This document shows, in pieces, positions 10,606 through 23,000 of a stretch of DNA of 64,000 nucleotides; the first letter of the stretch is position 1; the number at the start of each line of letters is the position of its first letter. Location: contig JAEHOE010000136.1 of NCBI GenBank assembly GCA_016858145.1, positions 124,001 through 188,000 of the forward strand, read 5' to 3'. This DNA comes from Edaphochlamys debaryana (taxonomy: Eukaryota; Chlorophyta; Chlorophyceae; Chlamydomonadales). Position numbers and translations under genes: made by a program. Under the pieces are notes generated by a model. That model saw only the letters and a list, made by a program, of their open reading frames with translations, was not told the DNA's origin and searched no databases.

Positions 10606-12415
10606 TCAGGCGCTGGGCACGATGCCCCACAGGTTCTTGCCGGGGCCGTGGCCCTCGTCGGCGTGGGGCGTGGTGAACCAGTTGTAGTACAACAACAACA
10701 ACAACAACAACAGTAGGCGGTTTTGCTGGCGGGAAGTCGGGGAAATGGGGGAGATGGAGCGAGAGTCAGGGCCCAGCGGCGGGGGTGCGAAGTGTATGTG
10801 GCGTGACAGCTTCTTAGTATACCAGTGAGGGAGGGATGCGGCGCAATACATCAGACGAGTTGCGACTTATGGTAGTAATAAGCACTTGCCCAGCAAGGTG
10901 TTCCTCCGCCCGGCCCCAACCTTCGCAACTCCCCTCCCCCCCGCCGCCCTCGCGTCTCCCACGTACAGCTCGTCAATACGGATGAAGCCATCCTTGACCG
11001 TGTTCAGCTCATCAAACACCTGACAGGGGGGCAGATCGGGGGGGGGGAGATGTAGGCATGAGGAGCGTCTGTCTTGGAAAGGCAGGTCAAGGACGAGAAG
11101 GGTGAGAGCATTGCAGGGCGGCAAGATTGCCCCGTTGGCCGCAACGCTCGAAATGATTCCGCCACTGCCCCCCAACCCAGCGCCGCCATCCGGCCCCGCC
11201 TGCTGGCACTCCTCCGGCTTGAGCTTGTGCGCCTGCCAGGATTCCCCAAACTCCTGCGAACATGGGCGAGTTTCGTGCGTGTTGCTGATCAGCGGGAAGT
11301 CCCTCTGTTGTTGTTGTCTGAGTCCCTCTGAGCAGCACACGCGCAGCAAGCCTTGGCCCCGCACCGCGCCGCTCCGCTATCGGCAGTACAGGGTCCCGGC
11401 AGTACAGCGGCGTCTGGCCGTCCCGCAGTCGACTGAAAGCTCAACGCCCCAAGGGCCCTGGATCTGAACCCGACCCCCCACCTTGAAGGGGAGGCGGTTG
11501 AGCTGGGTCCCACAGAGCACGCTGAAGGTCAGGTGGACCGGGAAGTAGCCCAAGAAAGCCTGCGGTGAGGTGACAGCAGGGGCCAGAGTGTACGTGTGAT
11601 CGGGAGTGACAAGCGGTCAGCTCCCTGCTGGTACCGGCGAGGGGACGCACGTACGGCGCTGGATGGCGGCTGGACGGAGGCATGAGCGAGGCACCGGTGT
11701 GCTTCCAGTGCCGTCCCCCTCCCCGGTCTCACGTCCTGGTTGGTGAGGCCCCTCGAGGTGTTGGCGAGGATCATGTTGCGGACCATGTCCTCGTAGGTGC
11801 TGTGTTTGTGGGGGGGGAGGAGAGGATGGAGTTGGGGGCCATGCGCTGAATCCGGATCTGGTTCTGGGCCTGTAGCTAGCGGCTCATGTACTCGAAGGTG
11901 CCGTGGTTGAGGGGGCAGTGTTGCGTGTGTCGGGGGCTGCTCGTGTAGCCAGGGAAACGTCAGCGCGGCAGTAAGCCAGCCGGGGCTGAGGCACAGGGGC
12001 TGTGGGGGCTGTGGCGTGTGCGCGGTGCATGCTTGTGAAGGTCCGTCGGCGACCAGCGAAACTGTGCGGCGGAGGGAAAAGTGCGTAACCGCCAAGTGCT
12101 GGCGTTGGAGTGCGTGGTGGCATGGAGGCAGTCGACTGGCCGGCCGGCCGCACACTGAACGTACGCCACGGTGCGGGCGGGAGGGCGCACTCTCATGCAT
12201 CGAGTGACTCGAGTCACGTGTCAGTACCAGGTTTCGCTGCCCCCGCGCGCACCTCCATCCGCGGCCCCAGAAGTCGGAGTACATGACGCCGCGCCAATCG
12301 TAGAGGCTCTCCTCTCCGAACCTGCTGCTGCGGATCTGGAAGGCAAGGGTGGCCGGAGCGGAGGATGCAGGGGTCGGTTGGCCACGGAGAGAAGAGAGGC
12401 ATCTCGGCGAGGACA
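10606..12415 (-). pseudogene. Inverted paralogue of the EF-hand gene with lost Ca2+ loops
   Basis: Exon by exon this mirrors the gene at 4-1588. Its pieces include YSDFWGRGW (near 12.27 kb), HSTYEDMVRNMILAN (near 11.77 kb), an AFLGYFPVHLTF exon (near 11.52 kb), QEFGESWQAHKLKPEEC (near 11.24 kb), VFDELNTVKDGFIRIDEL (near 11.0 kb) and NWFTTPHADEGHGPGKNLWGIVPSA ending at 10606. The first EF-hand loop has lost every ligand-like residue, and the second has Asn and Val where Asp-x-Asp is needed. The acceptor region of the last exon is replaced by a CAA/TTG microsatellite. It is either a decayed copy or a divergent gene that no longer binds calcium. Confidence 0.72.
10688..10712. repeat. (CAA)n microsatellite
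   Basis: Eight or so CAA units sit directly at the 5' edge of the last exon of the EF-hand paralogue on the minus strand, replacing the acceptor-side coding bases found in the intact gene. Confidence 0.9.
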
Positions 12416-12869
12416 AGGCTGGTAGCCAGGAGGACCGTAGCTCGGCCCGTGGGTCCAGTGATGCACCACAGAGGCAGCGACGGCACAGAGGCGGCGGGGC
12501 ATGGGCCGCGTCTTGTGGGAAGCACCGAACATGGCTCGCCAGTCCGAGTCAGTCGGGAAGGTATGGGATGCCAAGTTCGAAATTATTGTTGGGTATAATA
12601 GAGTACAGCCATGCATGTGAACGTATTGCAGGGCATGGTTCGGAAAGTACTGTCCAGTTGTCTATGTTAACCAAGATGGCAGCCATGGGAGGTTAATGCA
12701 CATGTGGAATGAACGAGGAGCGCGTCGGTAACCCAGCCGATGAAAAAACGCAGCCGACCGACCATGACCGACCGACCGACCGACCGACCATGAATGAATG
12801 CCCCGTCACCACCCCCACCCCCCTGCCATCCATGAGGATGGCCTGTGGGTCTGCAGTGATGCCCTCCTA
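12416..12869. other. Intergenic region with (ACCG)n repeat
   Basis: No gene is recognised. A CGAC/ACCG tetranucleotide run lies at about 12752-12792, followed by short ATGA repeats. The region separates the EF-hand paralogue from the 3' end of the next minus-strand gene. Confidence 0.6.
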
Positions 12870-15434
12870 CTAGCTGTGCGTGGCGACGAGGAGGTTCTTC
12901 ACAGCTTCCACGAAGTCCTGTAGCGACGCACCCTCCCTCATCCCGCGCCTCGCGACGGTGGTGGCAGCCTGTCGGTGCAGGAGTGGAGGCAGGTGAGTGT
13001 GCATTCGCCGGGGCGGGGGCGGAAGTGTGCTTAAGGTCGGGGGGAGGGGAGTACTGAACCAGCCAAGTACCCACCAGCTGTACGAGGGTTGACCAGGACA
13101 CGCGCGCTCCGAAGATCTGCAGGTCGTCGATGGCGGCGTACATGGTGTATAGTTGCGCGAGGAGGAGGTTGGCGGCGTTGTTGTTCTCGGTCTCCACCAT
13201 CCACCACGACCAGTTCTCGTCGGACGGCCTCCGCGGAGCCCTTGCGAGGCTGAGTCCAACTCCTCGGAAGGGCAGGACGGCGGAGAGGGGCTTGGGGACG
13301 TGTCCCTGCTGTCCGGCGGCACGAGGTGTCTCCCAGAGGTCGGGGTCGCCGAAGACGTCGTTGATGCAGTTGACCATGCGGACCAGCCGGTCTCGCAGGT
13401 TCTGGCCGCAGCCGATGACGATGGTGCGGAAGCGTGAGTCCATGATCTTGTGCGTGCTGACATCCACGAAGTGGCTGATGACCGTCTCATTGGCGCAGTC
13501 GCGGATGAGGTTGCGGGCGTCGGCGTTCAGCGTCCTGACCTGTAGGCCCACGTTCGGCACAGTCGCAGTCACCATGCTTTGAGTCCCCGGCCCGCGGTGC
13601 CACACGAGGTCGTGGGGGATGCTGAAGGTGCCCTCCACCACGGCAGGAACGGCGAACGCGGAGGAGACCTCGATGTGCAGGCTCTTGAGCGTTATGAGCT
13701 GGTCGCTCGCGTTGCGGAGGGCACGCAGCGCGTCTTGCGTGGTTGGGTCGGGCCAGCGCAGGAACATTGCCTGCATCGTGACCTCCACCCCCGGCACTGG
13801 CGGGCCCTGCGACGCCGATGTGCCGGCGCTGCTGTGCTCCGAACGGTACAGGTCCGACCATCGCAGGAGCTCGCACCGCGCGGCGATGGCGTAGAAGACC
13901 GTCCGCATCTCTTCGAACATCGCAGGCATGTTAGCGTACATGATGTCAACGGAGCGGATGTCCAGCAGCTCGCAGGTCTTGTCGCCGTGGGCGCTGGTCC
14001 GTGTGGTCTGTTCCGATGGGCCCGCTCCCCCTGCTGCAGCGTCGCCGCCGCCGTCGTCAGATGCTCCCGGCTCGCGGCGACCCGCGACCTCGGTCCCTTC
14101 CGTGAGCTCCTCCAGCAGTTGCAGTCTGTTGAGGAAGTCGTCGGACGGGTGCGGCCCCACGTAGTCCTCGCGCGTGATGGGGGTCAGCTCGAACAGTCTA
14201 AAGCTGAAGTCCAGGTTGGGGAGCATCGTCAGTCGCTCCAGCGACTTCGGGGCGCTGTTGAGGTGGCGTAGGAATCTCAGGCGGACGCTGTCCGTGCCGT
14301 CGTTGGAGAGGAGCGTGTCTGCCGTGTGCACGATCAGGCGCTTCAGGCCGGGCATCACGGGCAGCATCCACCAGGGATTTTGCTCCGTGAGGTAGTGGAA
14401 CTGTAGCTGCGCCTCCCAGCCCAGCGTGAAGGTCACTACGCCGGGCCGGGCGCGGGGTTGGTTGTTGCCGTCGAGGGTCGCAGCCCGCAGAACGCAGGCA
14501 ACGTCGAAGTCAGCGACGGTCCAGGACGTGATGTGCTGTGCCGATCTGAAGATCGCCGCGAGGCTCCACGAGAAGAGGTCGGAGTCGCTTGGTCGCGCCT
14601 GTGTGATGGCAGCAAGGAGCTGTTGTTGGATGGCGAAGCGGCGACGCGGGAGGTCAGAGTTGCTGCGAGCAACACTCGCTCAAGCAGGCATGGGATCGTG
14701 CCCTTGATGTTGGGACACTGTCGGCGAGCGGTGGAACCCGGGTGCTTGCCCGTTGCGTTCCCCCTACTCACCAGGATGTGTAGCCCCCGGGCGTAAGGGA
14801 ATGCGGCCACGAGTGTCCGTATCAGGTCGCAGGGGATGAGGTGCACGTCGAGGCGCGTTGCCGACTGGAGCGAGACGTCGCGCACGTTCCGCCCGAGCCC
14901 TGGGCCCGTCGTCCACGCCCATTCTTGCTGCGCCTTGAAGTATGCTGCCCCGGCATCCACGTAATTGTCGATGGGGGAGTTGGGGGGCTTGGCTGGGAAC
15001 CAGGGCTCCGCTGGCGTTTTGTCGCCCAGGTGGTTGCGGATGATGCAGTCCATGAGGAGGAGCAGGCGCCAGTTGCACTCGTCGTTGTCAGCGGTCCGGA
15101 CCATGACCTTCTGGACGTTCGCCGTGCGTTGCAGTAGGGCCCGCACTGAGTCCGTGATGTTATCCGGCATGAGGTCAATCCTCAGGCAAAGCTCGTCCGT
15201 CTCCACGTCGAAGATGCTCCTGAAGCTCTTGCACGCCAGCCGGATCGCGTGCTTGTCGCATGGGTCGAAGCGAGCCGTGCCCTTCTTCAGCTGCCAACGC
15301 AAGATAGTCTGCAGCAGTTTGGTTGACTCTTCAGGCGTACGGAAGGAAGGCTCCATGGCTTCCGCGAGCTCCATTGCAGCTGCTACGTCAGTGCGCGGAG
15401 CGGGCCGTAGCGTCAATGGCAATTTCACCCTCAA
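12870..15434 (-). CDS. Large hypothetical protein, F-box-like/leucine-rich
   Basis: A three-exon model (15434-14772, 14619-13075, 12968-12870) is in phase and gives 768 aa. Residues about 55-95 (DKHAIRLACKSFRSIFD...) resemble an F-box followed by the 'large recognition' region common in algal F-box/LRR proteins. The rest has irregular Leu-rich stretches but no clean LRR consensus. An internal Met at codon 21 is an alternative start. The first intron acceptor (AACAACAG before CTCCTT) was chosen because it keeps phase and avoids an upstream TGA. The adjacent gene at 15.8-17.7 kb has a similar character and may be related. Function unknown. Confidence 0.6.
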
Positions 15435-15837
15435 GCGTTGTTCTGAATATGTTGTGCAGCGGAAGTCAGCGTCCGAGCCGGTCTGTTACATCTCGTGGAA
15501 TTGTGGAAGTTTCTTCCCACGGTGTGGTGGTCGCCCAATCGCGCCGTGCGCGTCGCAGGAGGGCGCGATGAGCCTCCCCCGTGGCCTCTACCCCCGGCTC
15601 TTTCCCCCCGCCCCCGTCGCCCCCTTCATCACAGCGCCTCTAAAACACAGCGTTGCTCGCGCCTCCATCATATGCCGACCCCTGGCCATTTGCATGTGTG
15701 CGTCGGGCATCCCCCCCCCTCTCCAATCAAAACAGCTACATCGCGGCGACGGCTTACTGACGAGAGCTCATTCACACGTCGCCCCCCCGACCCCGTTTTT
15801 CCGGCCCTCAACCCCCACTGCCCCACGCCCATCCCTA

Positions 15838-17691
15838 TCAAACGTCGGGGTGCAAGCTGTACATGCGCTGAGTGCGCTCGATGATGAAGAGGAAGTCGTT
15901 CCCGCTGCAGCCGGGGCCTGCCTCCTTGAGTGCCTGCACGTAACGCACGGTAGCCATTATGTAGCGTCGGGGCCTGCAAGTCCTAGAGGAACGAGTGTTC
16001 CCGTCGAGCATGGTTGATGCGTAGGGCCCCACCTCTTCCACGATGACGTTCCACTCCTGGTCGCTTGCCAGGAAGCGGTTCCCGCTACTGCGGTCACCGT
16101 CTTGGTGGTAAAACTCCTGCAGCAGCAGACCTGCCGCCACGCGCGTCCCACACTGCACGACATACACGCGCAGGCCGTCCCCATCGGCCGGCGCGTTGGT
16201 GACGAGCGCGTGGGCAAAGAGCTCGGCCGCCCACTCCACGGTGGTGTGCTTGATGCCGTAGAGGTCGAGCGTGGAAATGGCGTCGCGAAGATGGAGGGCA
16301 AAGGAGGTCGTGCTGACTATGATGATGGTGAAGGCCCCGTGGCGGGTGTCCCTGAGTCTCGCTCGGGCGGCGCGGCACACACGCTCGTATGCTGCCTCAG
16401 CGGCCGCAGGCGAACGTGTGGCCCATGCCGATGACTTCATCGCCTCCAGATTGTGGTGGTACCGGTGGTACCCCGCGTACGGAAACCACGTGAGGGTGGT
16501 GGGCACTCCCAGGACGCCCATCATGTCGACGACGTGGTCACGGCGAGGTCGGTGCACCGTGATGTTCTGCGTCCCCACGTACCGGCAGCGCTTCAGGACT
16601 CTTGCGACATCGACGAGCCCCTGCCGAATGTCCGTTCCGCTAACGTGCGCGTGGCTGATGCGGAACGTGGGCGCTAGCGACGCCGGGTGAGCTTGAGTGG
16701 AGGCCTCCACCAGCGACGCAAGGGCACACCACAGGTGTTGGTCGGTGTGGTCCAGGTGCACCAGCATCGTGTGAACGCTTGTGAGGCGTCGCCCTTCCAG
16801 CTGCGTCTGGTCAGGCAGGCTCCAGACCACCTCCACGTCGTCGCCGATTTGAAGCCGTGTCAGCTGCGGGGCAGCAGCCGGCGCGTGCACACACAAGCTC
16901 GCCGCCAAACCCGCGACGCTCGCTGGGTCGGGGGCGTAGATGAACGTGTCGCGGCCGTTGACCTCCAGAGTTCGCAGTGCCGGGAAGCAGGGGAGAGCGG
17001 TATGGAGGTTCTCCACGAGCCTGGGACAGCACTTGCGGTCTCGAGAGCCGACGACGAGCGTGGTCACGCAGGGCAGGCTGCAGCCTGTGAGGGCCTGCAG
17101 GCTGTCCATGCTGGGAAGCGTCAGGCTGTTCAGCCGCGCACTCCAGAGCACGAGGGCATCGTGCAGGATGCTGTAGTCCGGTCCGTCCACCCCTTTCCGG
17201 AGGTCGGTCTCCAGCGTGAAGGCGGTCACGTTTGGGAACGTCTCGGCCACCGCGGCGAGGTCTTGCGGCGCGATGGGGTGGGCGTCGTAGTGCATTGACG
17301 AGCCCACAATCCGTAAGTGCGAGACTTCCGCCCCTCTCGTGGTTGACTCACGGATGTACCGCAAGATGTCGCGGAGTTGCGTGGGGTCGTCCGCGGGGTT
17401 GGCCGCGTGCAGGGTGATACACCTCAGTCGTTCCAGGGCGGCGAGGAGGCGGCCGACTTGATGTCCACCGCCCTTTCCAGGTGCTATGTCGGTCCGGGCA
17501 TTGTTGAGCCCAGTGCGGGACTTGAGGAACACCGACTCGGTGTTGAGGTCGACGCATCCGCGAACCTCGCTGCTTACTAGCCTCAGTTTTTTAAGGCTCG
17601 AGAATAGCATTCCCCGTTTCAGCACGACGCCCAGAGCGTCAGTAAATGTCGGCACGTCGTGTCGCCCGAGGTAAGAGTTAGCGGCGGCCAT
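15838..17691 (-). CDS. Large single-exon hypothetical protein, F-box-like
   Basis: A 617-aa open frame starts at the ATG at 17691, which sits in a good algal context (AAATGGCCGCC). The frame extends upstream to 17802, but the later Met fits better. The N-terminus (SSLKKLRLVSSEVRGCVD) resembles an F-box-like segment. Long Leu-containing repeats follow, then a C-terminal part with VVQCGTRVAAGLLLQEFY. No known catalytic motif was found. It is intronless, unlike its neighbours. A reverse-strand TGTAA lies about 350 bp downstream (near 15486). Function unknown. Confidence 0.6.
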   Translation of the reverse strand: MAAANSYLGRHDVPTFTDALGVVLKRGMLFSSLKKLRLVSSEVRGCVDLNTESVFLKSRTGLNNARTDIAPGKGGGHQVGRLLAALERLRCITLHAANPADDPTQLRDILRYIRESTTRGAEVSHLRIVGSSMHYDAHPIAPQDLAAVAETFPNVTAFTLETDLRKGVDGPDYSILHDALVLWSARLNSLTLPSMDSLQALTGCSLPCVTTLVVGSRDRKCCPRLVENLHTALPCFPALRTLEVNGRDTFIYAPDPASVAGLAASLCVHAPAAAPQLTRLQIGDDVEVVWSLPDQTQLEGRRLTSVHTMLVHLDHTDQHLWCALASLVEASTQAHPASLAPTFRISHAHVSGTDIRQGLVDVARVLKRCRYVGTQNITVHRPRRDHVVDMMGVLGVPTTLTWFPYAGYHRYHHNLEAMKSSAWATRSPAAAEAAYERVCRAARARLRDTRHGAFTIIIVSTTSFALHLRDAISTLDLYGIKHTTVEWAAELFAHALVTNAPADGDGLRVYVVQCGTRVAAGLLLQEFYHQDGDRSSGNRFLASDQEWNVIVEEVGPYASTMLDGNTRSSRTCRPRRYIMATVRYVQALKEAGPGCSGNDFLFIIERTQRMYSLHPDV

Positions 17692-18310
17692 TTCGAGGGA
17701 ATGCAGGCTCGCCCTTGCCACCGGTCGCTGCCCGTGTGCTATCCACCGCGGTTGTATGTAGAGCGTGGATGTATGTGAGAATTGCGCAGCGGCCTGCAAC
17801 ATAGAAGCGGCCCGGGATTCGTCCCAGCTGGCGGTACGGCCCAGGCGACTTCAACCGACCTCAACTGGCGTGGTGCCGGACGACGGCAGCGGTGCCAGGG
17901 CCACAGCTTACAGATGCTTGGGCGTTCGCTGAAGGTAGAACGCCTAACCCAGGATGCTGGGCATGCGCGGCTCGTAGCCTCCGGCTTCGGTTGTTTCGAA
18001 GCGACGACCCAACAGTCGGCCAGCCTCAGACCTCGAGGCCGCATCGCTACCAAAGGCCTCAGCGTCAAGACTCGCTGGTCCTGCCTCGACGTCAAGTCCG
18101 TCCCCTACCGAAATGAATGCTGAGCCCCAGCCTCGGTCGCGATTTCCTTGCCAAACCAATCTGCATGAGTCCGAGTCGCAACCCACACAAACAACACGCC
18201 TACGATCACTTCGCCACTGCCCTCTCACGTCTCTGCTTCACGGTCCACTCCTCGTCCCCAGACGTGTCGCCTACATGCGCTGCAGGGGTGGTGGCACGAT
18301 CCCCCACCCA

Positions 18311-19798
18311 TCACTGTGTGGATTGCGTGGATTGGGTGAGGTGAATGACATCATCCTCATTGTAAGTGGCCCCCGCCCGTGCTGCCGCTGCCGTTGCCGC
18401 CACCTGCAGTCGGTGTTGCTTGAAGCACTCCTCGATCGTCCACCTCTGCCGCGACGCTCGCCGCCCTCCGTCTGGCGCGAGCTCGCTGTCGGCTGCACGC
18501 TTGGTCGCGGCACCGTCTGCTGGGCTGACGCCCACCTTTCCGGCTCCTGACGGCCCGGGTCCAGACCCGCCGGCGCCCAACGCCCCCATCGCGTCCATTC
18601 CAGCACCAGGCGCGGGCTGCGCGGTGTTGGCCGACCGCGGACGGCTCGCGGGTCCTCCGGACGCGACCGGCGGAACCCCGGCAGGCGGAGGGGGCCCAGC
18701 CATGAGCTGGCGCCTCACGCCGTAGAAGGTTTGGAACACTCCACCCTCCCCCGAGCGGATGATGGAAGGGTCTCCACCGAACCAGCGCGAGTCCTTGTCC
18801 CAGTCAGGGTCCGCCATGACCCCCGCGTCCCAAGCTACCATCGCGAGACGGTACAGCTCGCAGGCGGTGAGCTCCCCGACACTGATCGCTAGAGGGTTGC
18901 TTTGATCAACCATCACCAGGCCCAGGAGATCAACCGTCTCGAGCGGGATGGCCTCGACGGTCGCCCCGAAGGAGGTTGTGAAAGCCTTGTCGTATGAAAG
19001 CACCAACCCGGGCAAGTACGCTCGCCCGTCCAGGTAGATAGTCTGCTGCGTGGCAAAGTGATAGCAAACGTGGAACCGTCATTGCAATGTGGATGTGGAC
19101 CACGCACCCGGCGGCACAGTGTTGAGAAGATTTAGTCTCACCGGCATGCAGTACAGAATCTCGGCGGAAGGCGGGTCCTTCCGCTTGGACAGGACAAGAG
19201 TGCACTCGGGGGTCATGTTGCGCATCTCCAGGGGCTTGCACTCCAGTGTGATCACACAGGCAGCGAGGCTGGTCGTGGCTCGTGTGTCACACACGACGTC
19301 CCCCACGGGCGGGTCCCCGGAGATGGGCATGAAGCCGCCCCTCTGGGTAGTGACAGTGAGGGCGTTTCCCACGATCACCTCCGGACGCGCCAGCAGTTTA
19401 CTCGTGGACTTGAGCATGTTGTCCACCTAGTAGGGCATTGCGTTGAACTCTGGGGCCCCTTATCGCCGCCGTCCGAAAGCTTCCTATTCTGAGAGCGTTT
19501 ACCTGCTTGAAGGACCCACAGCGGCCAGCGGCCATGCTGTGGTGCAGCTTTCCGGTGTCCACAATCTCCACGGCTTCTGCGCGCGACAAGACTTGGCGCG
19601 TGAGCATTGGTACATGCAGTTCTGCAGGGCTGGAAAATGCCAACGCCGCAGGGACTCACTGTAGATGCTCAGCTCAGCGAGCTGGTCTGCGGTGGGGTTT
19701 CCCCCGCTCAACATGTTTTTAAGCCCCCGTTGAATGGCACGATGCACCTGTTGCAAGGCGCCTCGGATGTTGGGCCAGACGCGGATTTGCAGCACCAT
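18311..19798 (-). CDS. Hypothetical protein, local paralogue family (member 1)
   Basis: A four-exon model (19798-19660, 19621-19503, 19426-19118, 19042-18311) gives 432 aa. The donor at 19117 (GTGCCG) is weak. A stronger GTGCGT ten bases downstream would break the frame, so this junction is uncertain. Exon 3 starts with VDNMLKSTSKLLARP. Exon 4 contains LETVDLLGLVMVDQSNPLA, which resembles LRLADLDGIVVVTLENNIPV in the 947-aa gene at 26.2-29.5 kb. The C-terminus is Pro/Gly-rich and acidic. The first two intron phases are 1 then 0, the same as in the genes at 20.1-23.5 and 26.2-29.5 kb. No known domain recognised. Confidence 0.55.
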
Positions 19799-20097
19799 GC
19801 TGTCTGCTCGTGGCCTCAATGGTCGGGAGCTAACGAAATCGGTCGTCTGAACAGTCGGTAGAGGGGAGCGAATGAAGGAAGCACTGCAGTAGTCCTTTAC
19901 AGGCTGAACAATGTTGTACGGACGGATCGCTTGGAGGGCCCTCCCTTAAGTCACGCAAGCCTTAGCCCATCCCATATCGACGCACTAGTCCCAAACTCTC
20001 CAGTTTCGCCGTCAACTTGCTACCCTGCGGCTCCAGTGTGTTCAGAACAACACCAACATACGCTCCCCTCTCCCGCGAGGCTCAGTCGCTCACGACA

Positions 20098-23000
20098 TCA
20101 GTCCTCGTCCTCCTCCGTTCCCGTGCGCCACTCACTCAAATCCCCGCTAACTGATTCCGTCTCCTCCGCCTCCGAGCCGCTCATACTGCTCTCGTCCTCT
20201 CCTTCCTCCTCCGATATGAAGTCACTGTCGCCGCTGTCCTCGTCGCCACTGGCACTCAGGCCGCTGCTGGAGGGCTCGCTTGTCAGCGCCTCGTCGTCGC
20301 ACCACAAGTCCAGAGCCTCTAACGCCGCTACAAGCGGCAGCGGCGCACTCGCCCAGGACGGCGGCGTCTTGTAGCCCATCGCGCTGAGGGTGAGCTGGGC
20401 GGCGAGGGGAAAGCCGTGGCGGTCCTGCTCCCCAAAGACGCTCCGGCCATTTACCACGCAACTCCCCAGCGTCTGCGCGATGCGCGGGGATTCTGCAAGC
20501 GCCAGCGCCGCGCCGACCACCACCGGGGTCCACCGGGGCTCGTCAGCGCCCCGCGCTCCGCCAATTATTCGGCAGGGCAGCAGCTTAGAGCACGCCAGCG
20601 CCGATGACGAGATCATCGCCCGGTGCGCCTCCGAACCCGCGACCGATTGCGCGTGGCTCAACACGCTGTCGCCACCCTCGCCTGCGCAAGGGCCGGCGTC
20701 CAGGCGCGGGTACAGCGTGAAGAGGTCGAACGAGTCGCGCGGCCCCCGGCCCACGACAGCGTGTCGCGCGCCGAAGGAATAGGCGGCATGGATTCCGTCA
20801 TCAGCGTCAAGGGCATACAACGTCGCTGCTGCCTCCCGGTCGGTGGCACATGCCGGGCACAGGCACGACACTACCGTCGCTGGCCGCAATGTTCTCTGAC
20901 TCTGTCTGTACGTCGGGAGCCCGCCCACGACCGAAAACGCTAGCCCCGGGAATTGCTCGTGCGCTGCCACCAGCCCGCCCTCTATCAGGTGCGAGGCTGC
21001 GGACAGCATGCCCACCTCCGACCGGGCTTGCTCCGCGATGGCTCCACGCACGGCAACGCTACCCGGGCTGTCGTCGGCTAGCCATCACGCCCCGTGCGAA
21101 AGGCGGATGAGGTACTCCAGCTGCGCTGCCGTCATGACGGGAACGGACCTGGGCTCCCGCTCCCAGATGCTCCCCCGCTCGGCGCTCACCGTCATGACTT
21201 TGCCGTCAGGTGGGACCGAGAACGTTGCGGCCTCGCCGGAGCTGTTCATCGCGGCGCACGACGAGCCCGCTGTGGCGCTGTTCGCCACGACGGCAGCCAC
21301 CCGCTGCAGGGCCAGCGCGGCCGCGAGCGTCGGCAGCTGGAGAGGCGCCGGTCCGTCCAGCGCGGCGGACCACGGCAGGACGGTCATGCTGCTCCCTCGC
21401 TTGTACGTCGAGGCCAACGTCGCCGCGCGCGGCGCGCTCGCGCTGGAGGTCAGACCACCCTCCTGGCTCTCGCCCTGCGTTTCATTGATTGCGAAGGCGT
21501 TCATCAGCAGCAAGAAAACAGCGCTGCTGTTAGGGGCCGAACCATAAGTAGAATCGCCGCCGTGTGATCCAGACCAGACGTATGGCTCCCGCCTTGCGCA
21601 CCTCGTCGTGGGCTGCGTCGGTTCTCGCCCCGCCCTTGGCGCGCGATGGCCTGCCTCCACCTGCCCCGGGAGTTGCGCCGCCGCCCTGCTTCCCAGCGTT
21701 CCGCCGCTCTCCGCCGTGGACCACGCCGCGACCCGCGCCCTTTCCGCCAGCTGACGGGCCGCCGTCCTGAGGGAAGGGATCCAATGTCGAATGAGGCTCG
21801 TTAGCCGGACGCTCAAGTCCGCTCTACGAACAATGACGCTGACTCTCCAACGACCATCGGTCGGCGAACCTACCTTCCCTGCGCTGTAGTCGCTGTCGTC
21901 GTTGTCCCCGCCGCCCTCCCCGCGGCGCCGCTTGTTAGATGCCGGCCTGCAGGGCTGCACAAGGCCATGCAGGGGCGAGCGACGGTTGGACAGAGCACGG
22001 CCGCGACCATAGTTTATGGGAAGCGTGCAAACGGCCAACTTCTCCGCGTTACTCCTCGCACCTTGGATGACGGCTTCCTCGTCCGCTCACCGCTGCCGCC
22101 ACCCTCGCCCGCACCGGACCCAATGTTCCGGCCTGCGCCAGCGGCCGGGCCCTCGGCTCCGCCCGCGGCGTAGGTGCGCCCCCCAGCCGCCCGGCCCCCA
22201 GTGTCGAGCGCGTCTCCGAGGTTGGAAGGCGGCCGGCCGACCTGCGGCCGGACTCGCCGCCATTTCGTCGCGAACGCCTTGATGTTGTACACCGGCCCAC
22301 CCTCTTGGACCAACCACGAGGACCGCATCACGTCGAATACCCACTTGCGCACCGGCCGGATCTTGAAGAGGCCGTCACCCAGGTCCCAGAATTCCGCGAG
22401 TCCGAGGAAGCTCACATCGCTGCTCGGCCAGAACTCGAACCGGACCTTGCGGACCGAGGACCGGGCGGCGCTGACGATGGCCACCGGCGTGTGGTAGACC
22501 GTCGCGTTGTCGGTGACCTTGACCAGTATCTGCGAACGTTCAACGGGGTGCGATAACCGCAGGGGCGTGAGAAGCGAGGAAGGCGAGTAAGCACAACGAG
22601 TCACGCTGCCTTCCTGAGAGATGTCGCGGGCTCGCGCTTGAGTACCCAGCCTTTTCCACACGGCCCATTGTGTCAGGAAACACCCCTAGGCAAGGCCCAA
22701 CTTTGACAACACCCACCGGCACCGCCAGCGCCGTCTCGGCCACCCCCGGGGCGGAGGGTGGCGGCATGCTGCAGGCGCTCTCTCCGCTTGCGGGCGCTTC
22801 CGATGACGCAGACGGAGTGGGGACGCACCTCCAACTCTCCTCGCCGCCCGCGGTCTCTGGTTTGTTCGATACCGGCATCAGCAGGTCCCGCAGGGCCGTC
22901 TCCCGCACCATGTGCACGCGTTCCAGGCTGCTGGCGTGCTTGAAATCGTCTGCCAGACAGAGGATGCCCGAAAAGTCGCACGCGAGGGTCCCGTCTCCAC

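Noticed and set aside
21085..21087. In-frame TGA joining two long minus-strand open frames, which could suggest selenocysteine (chlamydomonads have selenoproteins).
   Set aside because: An 82-bp intron (donor AG/GTCCGT at 21148, acceptor ACAG before 21067) removes the TGA and keeps phase, and no selenocysteine-family motif surrounds it.
20098..21567. Plus-strand open frames antisense to the 899-aa gene.
   Set aside because: They lack splice-consistent boundaries and conserved motifs, and they are explained by GC-rich codon structure on the minus strand.
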